The notes under the pieces are model-generated. The model was not told the DNA's origin. It searched no databases and was given only the letters and a program-made list of their open reading frames with translations. The translations under genes were made by a program, and so were the position numbers. From positions 62,001-126,000 of the forward strand of contig JADIYA010000006.1 in the NCBI GenBank assembly GCA_016705545.1: a stretch of DNA of 64,000 bases, read 5' to 3'. Shown in pieces: positions 44,829-56,183 of this stretch. The stretch comes from Flavobacteriales bacterium. Lineage in GTDB: Bacteria; Bacteroidota; Bacteroidia; Flavobacteriales_F; PHOS-HE28. Each line of letters opens with the position of its first letter. Within the stretch, counting starts at the first letter, position 1.

Positions 44829-45530
44829 TCACGGCGTCGGCGGTACCGGTGGTGCCGGAGGCTCTTCCTCTCCATCCCCCGTCCCGCCCAGATCCACGAT
44901 GATCCGCGCGTCCGTGTACTTTCGGTGGAACTCAGGGTCCGTGATCGCGAAGCCCTGCATCAGCGGGTCCATCCGCCGGTTCAGCAGCGTCAACGTCTCA
45001 TCCACCAATTCATCGATCACCGCCGTCGCGTTCTTCCGCGTGGTGATCGCCAGTCGTGGCGCCGTGTTCTCTACCAGGTACGCGTCGATCAGCGCCTGGA
45101 ACGCGGTCAGTTTCGCGGCATCCACACCGTAGTCCGCAAGGCTCGCCAGCACGCCGTTCGCGCTATCATGCACATCCTGGCAGCGCTGCGCCACCACGCT
45201 GTCCCGGTAGCGCCGCAATTCGCTCGGCACGATGTTCATCGCCTCCGCCAGCGATTCATCGCCGATCGTCGTCGCGTACGCCATCACCTTCCCCGCCACG
45301 TCCAGCGTCTCCGCGATCATCGCCTCCTCCGCATTGCGCTTGTCCATTGCGTGGCCGCGGATATCGCGCAGTTGCACCTCCAGCGCATCTTCCAGGTCCT
45401 TCACCTTGACGTCGTAGTCGCCTTTCGCGGTCACGATCGCCGGTGTCCCGCTCCATACGGCATTGTTCTCTTCCAGGGTGCTCTTCACCGCGTAGAACAT
45501 GCTCAACCGGTTCTCCTGTCTCTTGTTCAT
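44829..45530 (-). CDS. Helical protein of unknown function with Pro-rich tail
   Basis: 233 aa from MNKRQENRLSMFYAVKSTLE. Almost entirely helical, with heptad-like segments (VKDLEDALEVQLRDIRGHAM), ending in an acidic and Pro-rich tail (GTGDGEEEPPAPPVPPTP). No signal peptide and no recognised family. The frame is open upstream to 45632, but that part is basic, low-complexity and unsupported. The 21-bp repeat array begins 179 bases upstream of its start. Confidence 0.7.
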   Translation of the reverse strand: MNKRQENRLSMFYAVKSTLEENNAVWSGTPAIVTAKGDYDVKVKDLEDALEVQLRDIRGHAMDKRNAEEAMIAETLDVAGKVMAYATTIGDESLAEAMNIVPSELRRYRDSVVAQRCQDVHDSANGVLASLADYGVDAAKLTAFQALIDAYLVENTAPRLAITTRKNATAVIDELVDETLTLLNRRMDPLMQGFAITDPEFHRKYTDARIIVDLGGTGDGEEEPPAPPVPPTP

Positions 45531-45708
45531 GGCTCGCTTGTGTTGGTCCTCCGCCTCCCGTCCCGGGGTCGCCGGGTTTCGGTGCGCGGGTCGTCTTGTC
45601 AACGCCATCAAGGAGTTGCTGCTGTACGTCATGGTGCAATCGACACGAGCAACGGCCGCTTTTCTTAGCCAACGGCCTTGGGCGATGCCCTGTCCATCGT
45701 TGTTCCGC

Positions 45709-46067
45709 TGTCAGCGCGTCTTGCAGCAGTGTTCGACGCCGTTGCACCGCTGTCAGCCAGCTTTGTTTCAGTGCGCGCTTCGTCTGCGGCGCTGTCAGCG
45801 GCGATCGCGGCCGTGCGTGCGTCGTTCGCGCGCCTGCCACCGCCGTCCGCGTCAGTGTCAGCGCGGTTCGCGGCAATGTCAGCAGGGCTTGCAGCGGGTG
45901 CGCCTCACGCTTGCAGCAGGGTCAGCGCCGCTTGCAGCAATGTCAGCGCCTGTTGCACCGGTGCGCTTGCCGTTTGCACGAGTGTAAGCGGCTCTTGTAC
46001 CAGGTGCGAGGATCACTTGCGCTCGTGTCAGCGCCGTTCGCGCGATCATCGGCATCGTTTGCGCGAT
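45709..46067. repeat. Array of about 17 degenerate 21-bp tandem repeats
   Basis: Successive units begin at 45709, 45730, 45751, 45772 and so on, most of exactly 21 bases with two of 22. The consensus is roughly TGTCAGCGC, three variable bases, TTGCAGCAG. The best-conserved units include 45709, 45856, 45877, 45919, 45940 and 46026. Unit length equals two helical turns and also seven codons; on the minus strand it would read Gln-x-Ala-Leu-Thr-x-x. There are no spacers, so it is not a CRISPR array. Confidence 0.8.
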
Positions 46068-46164
46068 TCCCACGCAATAAGGCTATCCCAGTCATGGTCG
46101 TAGCGCAATAGCCTTCACGTGTGGTTTCTCCCTGCCAAGGACTTCGGCCCATGCGAAGGCAAGG

Positions 46165-46248
46165 GCCGCTTGGCACTGATACGATAAAGCGCAATTCGAC
46201 CGCATCAGCGCGACGATCCTCCTCCAGGGCTGGCTCAGCCGCAAGTGA
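46165..46248 (+). pseudogene. Decayed 3' fragment of a second ruvX
   Basis: The sequence aligns with the end of ruvX (29239-29328). GGCAAGGGCCGC is followed, after a one-base frame break, by codons for DKAQFDRISATILLQGWLSRK and a stop; the ruvX counterpart is EKGQLDRISATIILQDWLERQ. The block CGCATCAGCGCGACGATC is identical at 29269-29286 and 46201-46218. Nothing of the N-terminal catalytic part remains. Confidence 0.7.
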
Positions 46249-46341
46249 CCATCTGGCAGGTCGGGCGTTGTCGGCATAATGGTTGGCCTGCGCGGCAACG
46301 CCTGTTGAAAACCGCGTCTGACCGACGGGGAGCGCAGGCGG

Positions 46342-46349
46342 TACTTTTG
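46342..46349 (+). promoter_or_regulatory. Putative -7 box of lon
   Basis: TACTTTTG matches TAnnTTTG, 28 bases before the proposed lon ATG at 46378. Confidence 0.45.
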
Positions 46350-46377
46350 CTCCTGCCAATCTGACCCCGATCCGTCG

Positions 46378-48831
<2,454 letters not shown>

Positions 48832-49080
48832 GGCTTTTCCGGCGGATATATGGAGCGATGCTCCGCAGCTTCGATAATTGTGAGTCCGTGCCCGCAGCTC
48901 ATGAGGTGGAGGGGCATACCCATCGCGTTGAGGTATGTGGAATTGGTGTGAAGGGGTATTTCCTCACATGGCCATTGCACCTTGGGGACGCATGGCGTTT
49001 TGTGGAGTTGGCCAATCGAAACCCTTAGCAACTCCCCATTCAATGCGGCGCCCATCTTTGCCGCCCTCAACCATGGAAAC

Positions 49081-49842
49081 ATGCGCACCATCGTAGCGGG
49101 CAATTGGAAGATGAACACGGACCGGTTGAGCGCTGAGGCGTTGGTTTCGGCCGTGGTGCAACATGCAGGTGGAATCGTTCCCGAGGTGGAGGTGATCATC
49201 GCGCCGCCATTCCCGTTCCTCGCCATGGCTGTCGCAAAATGCGAAGGCTCGCGCATCATCGTGGCCGCGCAGAATTGCCATCAAGCAGAGAAGGGCGCGT
49301 ACACGGGTGAGGTGAGCGCCACGATGCTGAAGAGCCTTGGCGTAACGGCATGCATCGTAGGGCATAGCGAGCGCAGGCAGTATTTCGGCGAAAGCGACGC
49401 GGTGATCGGGGAGAAGGCGGCCGCGCTGCTCGCGATTGGGCTCACGCCGATCTTCTGCTGCGGCGAGAATCAGGAGGAGCGAACCAGCGGACGCCATTTC
49501 CACGTGGTCACCGAGCAGATGAAGGGGGCCTTGGGGCGTTTCAGCAATGCCGAGTTGGAGCGCATCGTGATCGCCTATGAGCCGGTATGGGCCATCGGCA
49601 CCGGGCTCACCGCCAGCAAAGAGCAGGCGCAGGAGATGCATGCGCACATCCGCGCACTGCTGCATACGCATGGAGCCTCGGTAGCCGAGCGCGTGCCCAT
49701 CCTCTACGGCGGCAGCTGCAACCCCACCAATGCGGAGAGCCTCTTCGCGCAGCTTGATGTGAACGGCGGCCTGATCGGAGGTGCTTCGTTGGTGGCTGAG
49801 CAGTTCTTGGAGCTGGTGAGGATCGCTGGGAAGAAGCAGTAG
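49081..49842 (+). CDS. tpiA: Triose-phosphate isomerase
   Basis: 253 aa. It interconverts dihydroxyacetone phosphate and glyceraldehyde 3-phosphate. VAGNWKMNTD holds the substrate Asn and Lys, CIVGHSERRQYF the catalytic His, VIAYEPVWAIGTGLTAS the catalytic Glu, and LYGGSCNPTNA and GLIGGASL the phosphate loops. The frame is open from 48982 upstream, but the family begins at MRTIVAGNW. A CATCTTTG box lies 12 bases before this ATG. It is followed by prmA, as often in Bacteroidota. Confidence 0.97.
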   Translation: MRTIVAGNWKMNTDRLSAEALVSAVVQHAGGIVPEVEVIIAPPFPFLAMAVAKCEGSRIIVAAQNCHQAEKGAYTGEVSATMLKSLGVTACIVGHSERRQYFGESDAVIGEKAAALLAIGLTPIFCCGENQEERTSGRHFHVVTEQMKGALGRFSNAELERIVIAYEPVWAIGTGLTASKEQAQEMHAHIRALLHTHGASVAERVPILYGGSCNPTNAESLFAQLDVNGGLIGGASLVAEQFLELVRIAGKKQ

Positions 49843-49955
49843 GCAATTGGCAGTGAGCTGGGGCAACCATGCGCAGGTGGGGCATTGAGTTTTGCCGTGC
49901 TGAAGAATCGTTACCCCTTCTCGTGTACCATTGCCAACAACCTACTGCCTACTGC
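49837..49955. repeat. Word-repeat inverted spacer between tpiA and prmA
   Basis: GCAGTAGGCAATTGGCAGT (49837-49855) overlaps the tpiA stop. ATTGCCAACAACCTACTGCC and following bases (49930-49955) are complementary to it, with the word CTACTGC repeated. The structure can form a hairpin spanning most of the 130-base gap. Confidence 0.55.
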
Positions 49956-49972
49956 GCCTCCACACATCCAGC

Positions 49973-50827
49973 ATGCCCCACACCCAGCTCACCTTCCTCA
50001 TCTCACCACCGGATCCCTGGCGCGACCTGCTCATGGTGGAACTCGCGGACATCGGCTTCGAGAGCTTCGAGGAAGGCTTCACCGACCCCAAAGGCGCCAG
50101 CGGTGAATTGAGAGCATGGATCCGCAGCGACCGATTCGTTGAAACGAAGCTGCGCGAACTGCTCTGCCTACGAGACCCGCACGCCACGGTGACCTGGGAG
50201 GCCGAAGAGATCGCCGACCGCAATTGGAACGCGGAGTGGGAGAGCAGCTTCCAACCGGTGGAGGTCGATGGCGCGGTGCGGATCCGAGCCGACTTCCACG
50301 AGAGCAAGCCCGGATTCGCCCATGAGCTGGTCATCACGCCGCGCATGGCCTTCGGCACCGGGCACCATGCCACCACGCGCATGATGGTGCAAGCGATGCT
50401 GGCGCTTGAATGGCAGGGTAAGGAGGTGTGCGATCTCGGGTGCGGAACCGGCGTACTGGCCATCCTCGCTGAGCGCATGGGCGCGAAACAGGTGCTGGCT
50501 ATTGACAACGACCCCGGCGCGGTGGAGAACGCCCGGCAGAATTGCGGGCTGAACGGTTGTGCCCGCATCACTGTGGAAAAGGGCGACGCCTCCTCGTTGC
50601 AAGGGCTTCGCTTCGATGCAATTTTGGCGAACATCGAACGCAACATCCTCCTCGAAGCCATGCCGCAGATGAGCGACGCGCTCAATCCAGGTGGAGCATT
50701 GTTCCTCAGCGGCTTCGTGCCCGGCGACCGCCACATGCTCGCGCAGCGCGCGAAGGAATGCGGCCTGGTGCTTGCCGAGCGCCTGCAGGAAGGGGAGTGG
50801 GCGTTGCTGGGATGCAGGAAACCATGA
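49973..50827 (+). CDS. prmA: Ribosomal protein L11 methyltransferase
   Basis: 284 aa. PrmA trimethylates ribosomal protein L11 with S-adenosylmethionine. The N-terminal recognition domain (WRDLLMVELADIGFESFEEG) precedes the Rossmann methyltransferase fold, with AFGTGHHATTRMM and VCDLGCGTGVLAILAERMGA (SAM loops) and ILANIERNILLEAM (the NPPY-like motif region). The start MPHTQLTFL at 49973 is chosen over an upstream in-frame ATG that lies in the repeat spacer. Its stop overlaps a possible ATG of the next gene. Confidence 0.95.
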   Translation: MPHTQLTFLISPPDPWRDLLMVELADIGFESFEEGFTDPKGASGELRAWIRSDRFVETKLRELLCLRDPHATVTWEAEEIADRNWNAEWESSFQPVEVDGAVRIRADFHESKPGFAHELVITPRMAFGTGHHATTRMMVQAMLALEWQGKEVCDLGCGTGVLAILAERMGAKQVLAIDNDPGAVENARQNCGLNGCARITVEKGDASSLQGLRFDAILANIERNILLEAMPQMSDALNPGGALFLSGFVPGDRHMLAQRAKECGLVLAERLQEGEWALLGCRKP

Positions 50828-50861
50828 GTACGCTGAACGCACAAAGCAGCGCGCAGGCTTT

Positions 50862-50929
50862 GGGCCACGGGCTTCGTGCTGCGGCCTGCTTCTTCGAGCC
50901 CGCAGCCCGCAGCCCGAAGCCCGTGGCCC
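50862..50929. repeat. 15-bp perfect inverted repeat after prmA
   Basis: GGGCCACGGGCTTCG (50862-50876) and CGAAGCCCGTGGCCC (50915-50929) are perfect complements. Inner words GCTGCGG and CCGCAGC extend the stem. It lies between prmA and the next signal peptide start and probably acts as a terminator or attenuator. Confidence 0.75.
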
Positions 50930-50937
50930 ATGCATTC

Positions 50938-53900
50938 ATGAGGGTGGGATGCACCCTTGCACTAATGGTTCTTTCCTCAATGGGGGCGTTCGCCCAGCAG
51001 AAGCCCTTCTCTTCCGATCAGGCCCTCTTCCTTCAGGAGGTCTCGGCATTCATGGTAGCGGCGGACAAGAAGGAAGGCAAGCCCTTCATGGAAGAGGTCT
51101 TCGCCCCGGCATGGAACGGCGCCTATTTCAGCGAGCGTCAACGGATCAAGGTCACCGAGGTGGCCAACTTCATGCTCAAGAAGCGTTTCGATGCCTTCCC
51201 CGGCTTCCGCGACTATCTCGATTGCGTAGCGGCCTTTCCGGCCACGGGCCGCAGTGCTGCGGAATTCGATGCGTGGATGCAGGGCATGGATAAGCTGGTG
51301 CAGGGCGCACGGAAGCAGAACGTGCAGGCCTTCATCACCACTTGCGCCGGCCTCTTTCGCGAGGGCGCGTTGCTGAAGAGTGCGAGCGTCACCTGGAAGG
51401 CGCGCAGCAAGGACTTCGCCTTCGCTTTCGATAGCGTGCCCTTGATCACCTTCGCGAAGACGGACCTGGTCTGCATTGCCAAGGGCGACAGCAGCGTGAT
51501 CCTGGGCACCAGCGGCACCTATCTGCCCACGCAGGAATCGTGGAAGGGCAAGGGCGGCAAGGTCACGTGGCAGCGCGCAGGATTGAAGCCGACGGCGACG
51601 TATGCTGAATGGGACCACGCATACACCTTGCGCACCAAGACCGCGGCCTTCGAGGTGGACACCGTCCAATTCAATGACCCCTACTTCCCGAAGACGCTTG
51701 TAGGGAAGCTCTCCGAGAAGCTGCTGGCCAATGTGGATGAGGGAAGCGCCAGCTATCCGCGCTTCGAGAGCTACGACCGCCGCATGAAGATCCGCGAGAT
51801 CGTCGAGGGCATCGATTTCGAGGGCGGCTTCAGCATGCAGGGCGCCAAGCTGCAGGGCTACGGCACCAAGGAAGAGCCGGCCTACCTCACTTTCTACCGC
51901 GATAAGCGGCCCTTCATTGTCACCAGCGGGCAGCGCTTCAGCATCGATCCCGACCGGATCACGAGCGATGAAGTCGCCCTGCGCGTGCGCATGGACAAGG
52001 ACAGCCTCTGGCACCAGAGTTCCAGCCTCCGGTTCCTGCGCGACAAGCGGCAGCTCTCGCTGATCAAGAAGGACCAGGGCCTGGGCAAGGCACCCTTCTA
52101 CAACACCTACCATCAGGTCGACATGTACTTCGAGGTGCTCACCTGGAAACAGGGCGATCCGGTGCTGCAGATCGGCAACCTCAGCGGCACCAGCCAGAAC
52201 AAGGCCAGCTTCGAGAGCTTCGACTACTTCCGCGACAAGCGCTACATGGGCATGCTCGGCATCGATAACGTGCATCCGCTCGCGCGCCTCAACGATTTCA
52301 GCAAGCAGAACGATGGGCGCTTCCATGCGCAGGAGTTCGCGGTCTTCAGCAAGATGCAGAAGACCACCGTGGTGCCGCTGCTCATCGACATGCACAACAA
52401 GGGATATCTCAATTACGACCCGGAGACCGAATGGGTGGTGGTGCAGCCGCGCCTTCGCCAGCACATCCTCAACAACGCCGGCAAGCAGGACTACGATGCG
52501 CTGCAGTTCAACAGCACGGTCGATGACAACGTGAACGCCACGATCAACCTGCTCAACAACGACCTCACCATGAAGGGCGTGAGCGTGATCCTGATGAGCG
52601 ACTCGCAGGATGTGCGCATCTACCCGGCCGAGAAGACCATCACCATCAAGAAGAACCGCGATTTCACCTTCGCCGGAAGCATCAAGGCCGGCCGCCTCCA
52701 GTACTACGGCAAGGAGTACTACTTCCATTACGACCCCTTCACCATCGACCTGGTCAACGTGGACAGCGTGAGCTTCATGGCCAGCAGCTTCGAGCCCAAC
52801 AGCGAGGGCCAGCACACGCTGGTGCGGGTGAAGAACGTGCTGGAGCAGGTGAGCGGGACCCTCGAGATCGATGCGCCAAGCAACAAGAGCGGCCGCCAGC
52901 AGGAGAAGTACCCGCAGTTCCCCATCTTCTCCAGCGCCCGCGAGAGCTATGTGTACTATGACAAGCGGAGCATCCAGCGCGGCGCCTACGGACGCGACCG
53001 CTTCTATTACCGCAGCGATCCCTTCACCCTCGATTCGCTCGACAACTTCAGCAATGCAGGACTCCACTTCAGCGGCACGCTCGTGAGCGGTGGGATCTTC
53101 CCTGACATCCGCGAGCCCCTGCGCCTGCAGACCGATTACGCCCTGGGTTTCGTGAAGCCCACCGGCGATTCAGGCCTGCCGCTCTATGGCAAGAAGGCGA
53201 AGTTCACCAGCACCGTCACGCTCAACAGCCGGGGCCTGCAAGGCAGCGGTGACATGGAATACCTCACCACCCGGCTCACCAGTAAGCAGCTCATCTTCAC
53301 CCCCGACAGCACCCTGGGCCGCGCCGATACGCTCGAGAACATCGCCGCAACCACGCCCAGCAAGGTGCCGCACATCACCGCCGCGCAGGTGTATGTGCGC
53401 CTGGAGCCCGCCAAGGACAACCTGCGGGCAGAGCAGATCCGCAGGCCCATGGTCCTGTACGATGACCAGGCCGTGCTGCACGGCCTCACCGACCTCTCGC
53501 CCAAAGGAATGACCGGCGCCGGCCTCATCGACTTCCGCAATGCCACGCTCAAGAGCAAGCTCTTCCAGTTCGAGACCATGCAGCTGCATGCCGATACCAG
53601 CGACTTCCGCCTCACCGAGGGCGACACCGCCAGCATCGCCTTCAAGACTGACAACGTGAACGCCACCGTGAAGCTCGACGAGCGCGTCGGCGAATTCGTG
53701 AGCAACGGCAGCGAGACCAAGGTGGAGTTCCCCGTGAACCAATACATCTGCTACATGGATCGCTTCAAGTGGTACATGGACCAGGGTGATATCGCCCTCG
53801 AGAGCGACCGCAAGGCTGCCGAGGGCGCCGACGACCTCCAACTCTCCGGCTCCAACTTCATCAGCATCAGGCCCGAGCAGGACAGCCTCCATTTCATGGC

Positions 53901-55374
53901 GCCCAAGGCCCGGTACGACCTGAAGAAGCACCTGATCACGGCCGATGATGTGCAGTACATCCAGGTGGCCGATGCGCTCATCACCCCGGACAGCATGCGC
54001 GTGCGCATCCGGAAGAACGCCGAGATGGATCCGCTCACCAACACGGTCATCACCGCCAACTTCGTCACCAAGCACCACCGCATCTACAACGCCACGGCGA
54101 ACATCAAGGCCAAGCGGAACTATACCGCCACCGGCACCATCGACTATGTCGATGAGAACAACCGGAAGCTGCCCATCAGCCTCTTCAGCATCGGCGTCGA
54201 TACCGCTTATCAGACCCGTGCCGTGGGCCGCATCGCTCCGGAGCAGGACTTCCAATTGAACCCGGCCTTCGACTTCTTCGGCGATGTGCATCTCACCGCC
54301 AGCATCAAGGAGCTCACCTTCAGCGGAAGCACCCGGATCCAGCATGGCTGCGAGGGCCTCGCGCGCAACTGGATGCGCTTCGAATCGCCGATCGACCCGC
54401 TGGAGATCTTCATCCCCGTGGGTGACACGCTCTTCGATGATCAGGGTGAGCGCATCGGCGCTGGACTGCACCTCACCGACGAGGACCCCTTCAGCACCTA
54501 TGGCACCTTCCTGAGCCGCACGAAGAGCAAGGACGACCGCAACATCATCGCCGCGCGCGGCCTGCTCTTCTTCGACAAGGGGCGCAAGGAATACGTGATC
54601 TCCAACAAGGACAAGATCCGCCAGCGCAACTTGCCCGGCGCGCTCGTGAGCCTGGCCGTGGAGCCCTGCGTGGTGATGGCCGATGGCCCCATCGATTTCG
54701 GGGTGAAGCTCGGCCGCGTGAAGGCCTCCATGGTGGGTGCCATGCGCTATGAGACCGTGGAGAAGAAGGCGTTCGGCAACGGCGTGCTCGTGGCCGATTT
54801 CCACTTCCTCGACAACGCGCTGGAGCGCATGGCCGCGGAGATCATCGCCTATCCCGACCAGCAGGCGCTCGACATCGGCAAGACCTATTACGAGAAATTC
54901 ATGCGCGAGGCCCTCGGCCTGGAGAAGAGCGACAAGCTCATCAGCGAGCTCAGCATCAAGGGCGAGATCAAGAAGCTGCCCGATGAACTGGTGAGGCCGA
55001 TCGTGCTCGGCGAAGTGAAGATGCGCTGGGACGGCCCCGAGCAGAGCTGGGTGAGCGATGGCCCCATCGGCATCGCCACCGTGCTGAAGAAGCCCGTGTA
55101 CCGCACGGTGAAGGGCAAGGTCCACATCGAGCGCAAGCGCAGCGGCGACATCATGACCCTCTACCTCGCGCTCGACGACCAGACCTACTACTTCTTCCAG
55201 TACAGCCGCAACATGCTCTACGCCTTCAGCAGCGATCAGCAATTCAATACCATGATCAGCGAGGCCAAGGACGATAAGCGCAAGCTGCCCGACAACAAGG
55301 ACGGCCCCGAGTACCAGTACGTGCTCACCAACAAGAAGAAGGTGGACGACTTCAGGGACAGATTCGGATTGTGA
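50938..55374 (+). CDS. Very large secreted protein, function unknown
   Basis: 1478 aa from MRVGCTLALMVLSSMGAFAQ, a clear signal peptide. After a helical N-terminal 140 residues, the rest is dominated by short beta strands in repeated turns, such as GLQGSGDMEYLTTRLTSKQL, YTATGTIDYVDENNRKLPI and TFSGSTRIQHGCEG. This resembles a long beta-solenoid or transport-bridge protein, but no domain was identified. The frame opens earlier (ATG at 50824, overlapping the prmA stop), but that stretch codes only through the hairpin at 50862-50929. It is followed after 28 bases by an MBL hydrolase gene. Confidence 0.75.
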   Translation: MRVGCTLALMVLSSMGAFAQQKPFSSDQALFLQEVSAFMVAADKKEGKPFMEEVFAPAWNGAYFSERQRIKVTEVANFMLKKRFDAFPGFRDYLDCVAAFPATGRSAAEFDAWMQGMDKLVQGARKQNVQAFITTCAGLFREGALLKSASVTWKARSKDFAFAFDSVPLITFAKTDLVCIAKGDSSVILGTSGTYLPTQESWKGKGGKVTWQRAGLKPTATYAEWDHAYTLRTKTAAFEVDTVQFNDPYFPKTLVGKLSEKLLANVDEGSASYPRFESYDRRMKIREIVEGIDFEGGFSMQGAKLQGYGTKEEPAYLTFYRDKRPFIVTSGQRFSIDPDRITSDEVALRVRMDKDSLWHQSSSLRFLRDKRQLSLIKKDQGLGKAPFYNTYHQVDMYFEVLTWKQGDPVLQIGNLSGTSQNKASFESFDYFRDKRYMGMLGIDNVHPLARLNDFSKQNDGRFHAQEFAVFSKMQKTTVVPLLIDMHNKGYLNYDPETEWVVVQPRLRQHILNNAGKQDYDALQFNSTVDDNVNATINLLNNDLTMKGVSVILMSDSQDVRIYPAEKTITIKKNRDFTFAGSIKAGRLQYYGKEYYFHYDPFTIDLVNVDSVSFMASSFEPNSEGQHTLVRVKNVLEQVSGTLEIDAPSNKSGRQQEKYPQFPIFSSARESYVYYDKRSIQRGAYGRDRFYYRSDPFTLDSLDNFSNAGLHFSGTLVSGGIFPDIREPLRLQTDYALGFVKPTGDSGLPLYGKKAKFTSTVTLNSRGLQGSGDMEYLTTRLTSKQLIFTPDSTLGRADTLENIAATTPSKVPHITAAQVYVRLEPAKDNLRAEQIRRPMVLYDDQAVLHGLTDLSPKGMTGAGLIDFRNATLKSKLFQFETMQLHADTSDFRLTEGDTASIAFKTDNVNATVKLDERVGEFVSNGSETKVEFPVNQYICYMDRFKWYMDQGDIALESDRKAAEGADDLQLSGSNFISIRPEQDSLHFMAPKARYDLKKHLITADDVQYIQVADALITPDSMRVRIRKNAEMDPLTNTVITANFVTKHHRIYNATANIKAKRNYTATGTIDYVDENNRKLPISLFSIGVDTAYQTRAVGRIAPEQDFQLNPAFDFFGDVHLTASIKELTFSGSTRIQHGCEGLARNWMRFESPIDPLEIFIPVGDTLFDDQGERIGAGLHLTDEDPFSTYGTFLSRTKSKDDRNIIAARGLLFFDKGRKEYVISNKDKIRQRNLPGALVSLAVEPCVVMADGPIDFGVKLGRVKASMVGAMRYETVEKKAFGNGVLVADFHFLDNALERMAAEIIAYPDQQALDIGKTYYEKFMREALGLEKSDKLISELSIKGEIKKLPDELVRPIVLGEVKMRWDGPEQSWVSDGPIGIATVLKKPVYRTVKGKVHIERKRSGDIMTLYLALDDQTYYFFQYSRNMLYAFSSDQQFNTMISEAKDDKRKLPDNKDGPEYQYVLTNKKKVDDFRDRFGL

Positions 55375-55402
55375 TGGCGCTGTTGCGGCGATCTTCGCCC
55401 GC

Positions 55403-56179
55403 ATGCAAGCGGTCACCCTCGAGTTCCTCGGCACCGGCACCAGCCAGGGTGTGCCTGTGATCGGATGCGCTTGCGCCGTTTGCCGGAGCAGTGATCCGCG
55501 GGACCAAAGGCTGCGCACATCAGCGCTGATCCGTGTTGGGGGAAAGCAACTGCTGATCGATGCCGGCCCCGACCTGCGCCAGCAATTGCTGCGCGCCCGG
55601 ATTGACCACCTCGATGCCGTGCTGCTCACCCACGAGCACATGGACCATATCAGCGGCATCGACGACTTGCGGGCGCTCAACTTCCGCATGAAGCGCGCGA
55701 TGGACCTGCATTCGAGTCCGGCCACGCTTGATGCCGTGGCGCGCATGTATCACTATGCCTTCACGAAGGAGCGCTATCCGGGCGTGCCTGAGCTCAACCT
55801 CGTCCCGATCGCAGGGCGCTCATTCATCGCGGACGGCGTGGTGCTCGAAGTGATCCACGTGATGCACCACCGCATGCCGGTGCTCGGCTTCCGCATAGGT
55901 GGCCTGGCCTACATCACCGATGCCAAGACGATGGAGGATGACGAGATCTCCAGGCTGAACGGCATCCACACCCTGGTGCTGAATGCGCTGCGCATCGAGG
56001 ATCACCCTTCGCACCTGAATCTCCGGGAGGCCTTGCAGCTCGCCGAGCGCATCGGTCCGGCGCGCGTGCTCTTCACCCACATCAGCCATCTGCTCGGACG
56101 GCATGCTGACGTCTCACGCCGCTTGCCCGAGAACGTGGCCTTGGCCTACGATGGGCTGCACGTGGATGTGGAGGCCTGA
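55403..56179 (+). CDS. MBL-fold metallo-hydrolase (PhnP-like)
   Basis: 258 aa. VTLEFLGTGTSQGVPVIGC is the opening of the PhnP/lipoate-associated MBL group. LLTHEHMDHISGIDDLR holds the HxHxDH metal motif, and HVMHHRMPVLGFRIG and FTHISHLLG the later ligands. CACAVCRSSDPRDQRLRTS carries the cysteine pair seen in this group. It hydrolyses a phosphodiester; the natural substrate is not clear. It lies directly behind the large secreted protein. Confidence 0.9.
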   Translation: MQAVTLEFLGTGTSQGVPVIGCACAVCRSSDPRDQRLRTSALIRVGGKQLLIDAGPDLRQQLLRARIDHLDAVLLTHEHMDHISGIDDLRALNFRMKRAMDLHSSPATLDAVARMYHYAFTKERYPGVPELNLVPIAGRSFIADGVVLEVIHVMHHRMPVLGFRIGGLAYITDAKTMEDDEISRLNGIHTLVLNALRIEDHPSHLNLREALQLAERIGPARVLFTHISHLLGRHADVSRRLPENVALAYDGLHVDVEA

Positions 56180-56183
56180 ATCA

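Noticed and set aside
45709..46067. CRISPR array
   Set aside because: The 21-bp units are contiguous with no spacers and are too degenerate; no cas genes are nearby.
29239..46248. Claiming a proven integrative element with attL and attR at the ruvX copies
   Set aside because: The two ruvX ends are diverged beyond an 18-base identical block and no integrase gene was found, so only an inference is reported.
50542..50937. Upstream extension of the large secreted protein into prmA
   Set aside because: It overlaps prmA coding sequence in another frame, and the signal peptide begins at 50938.
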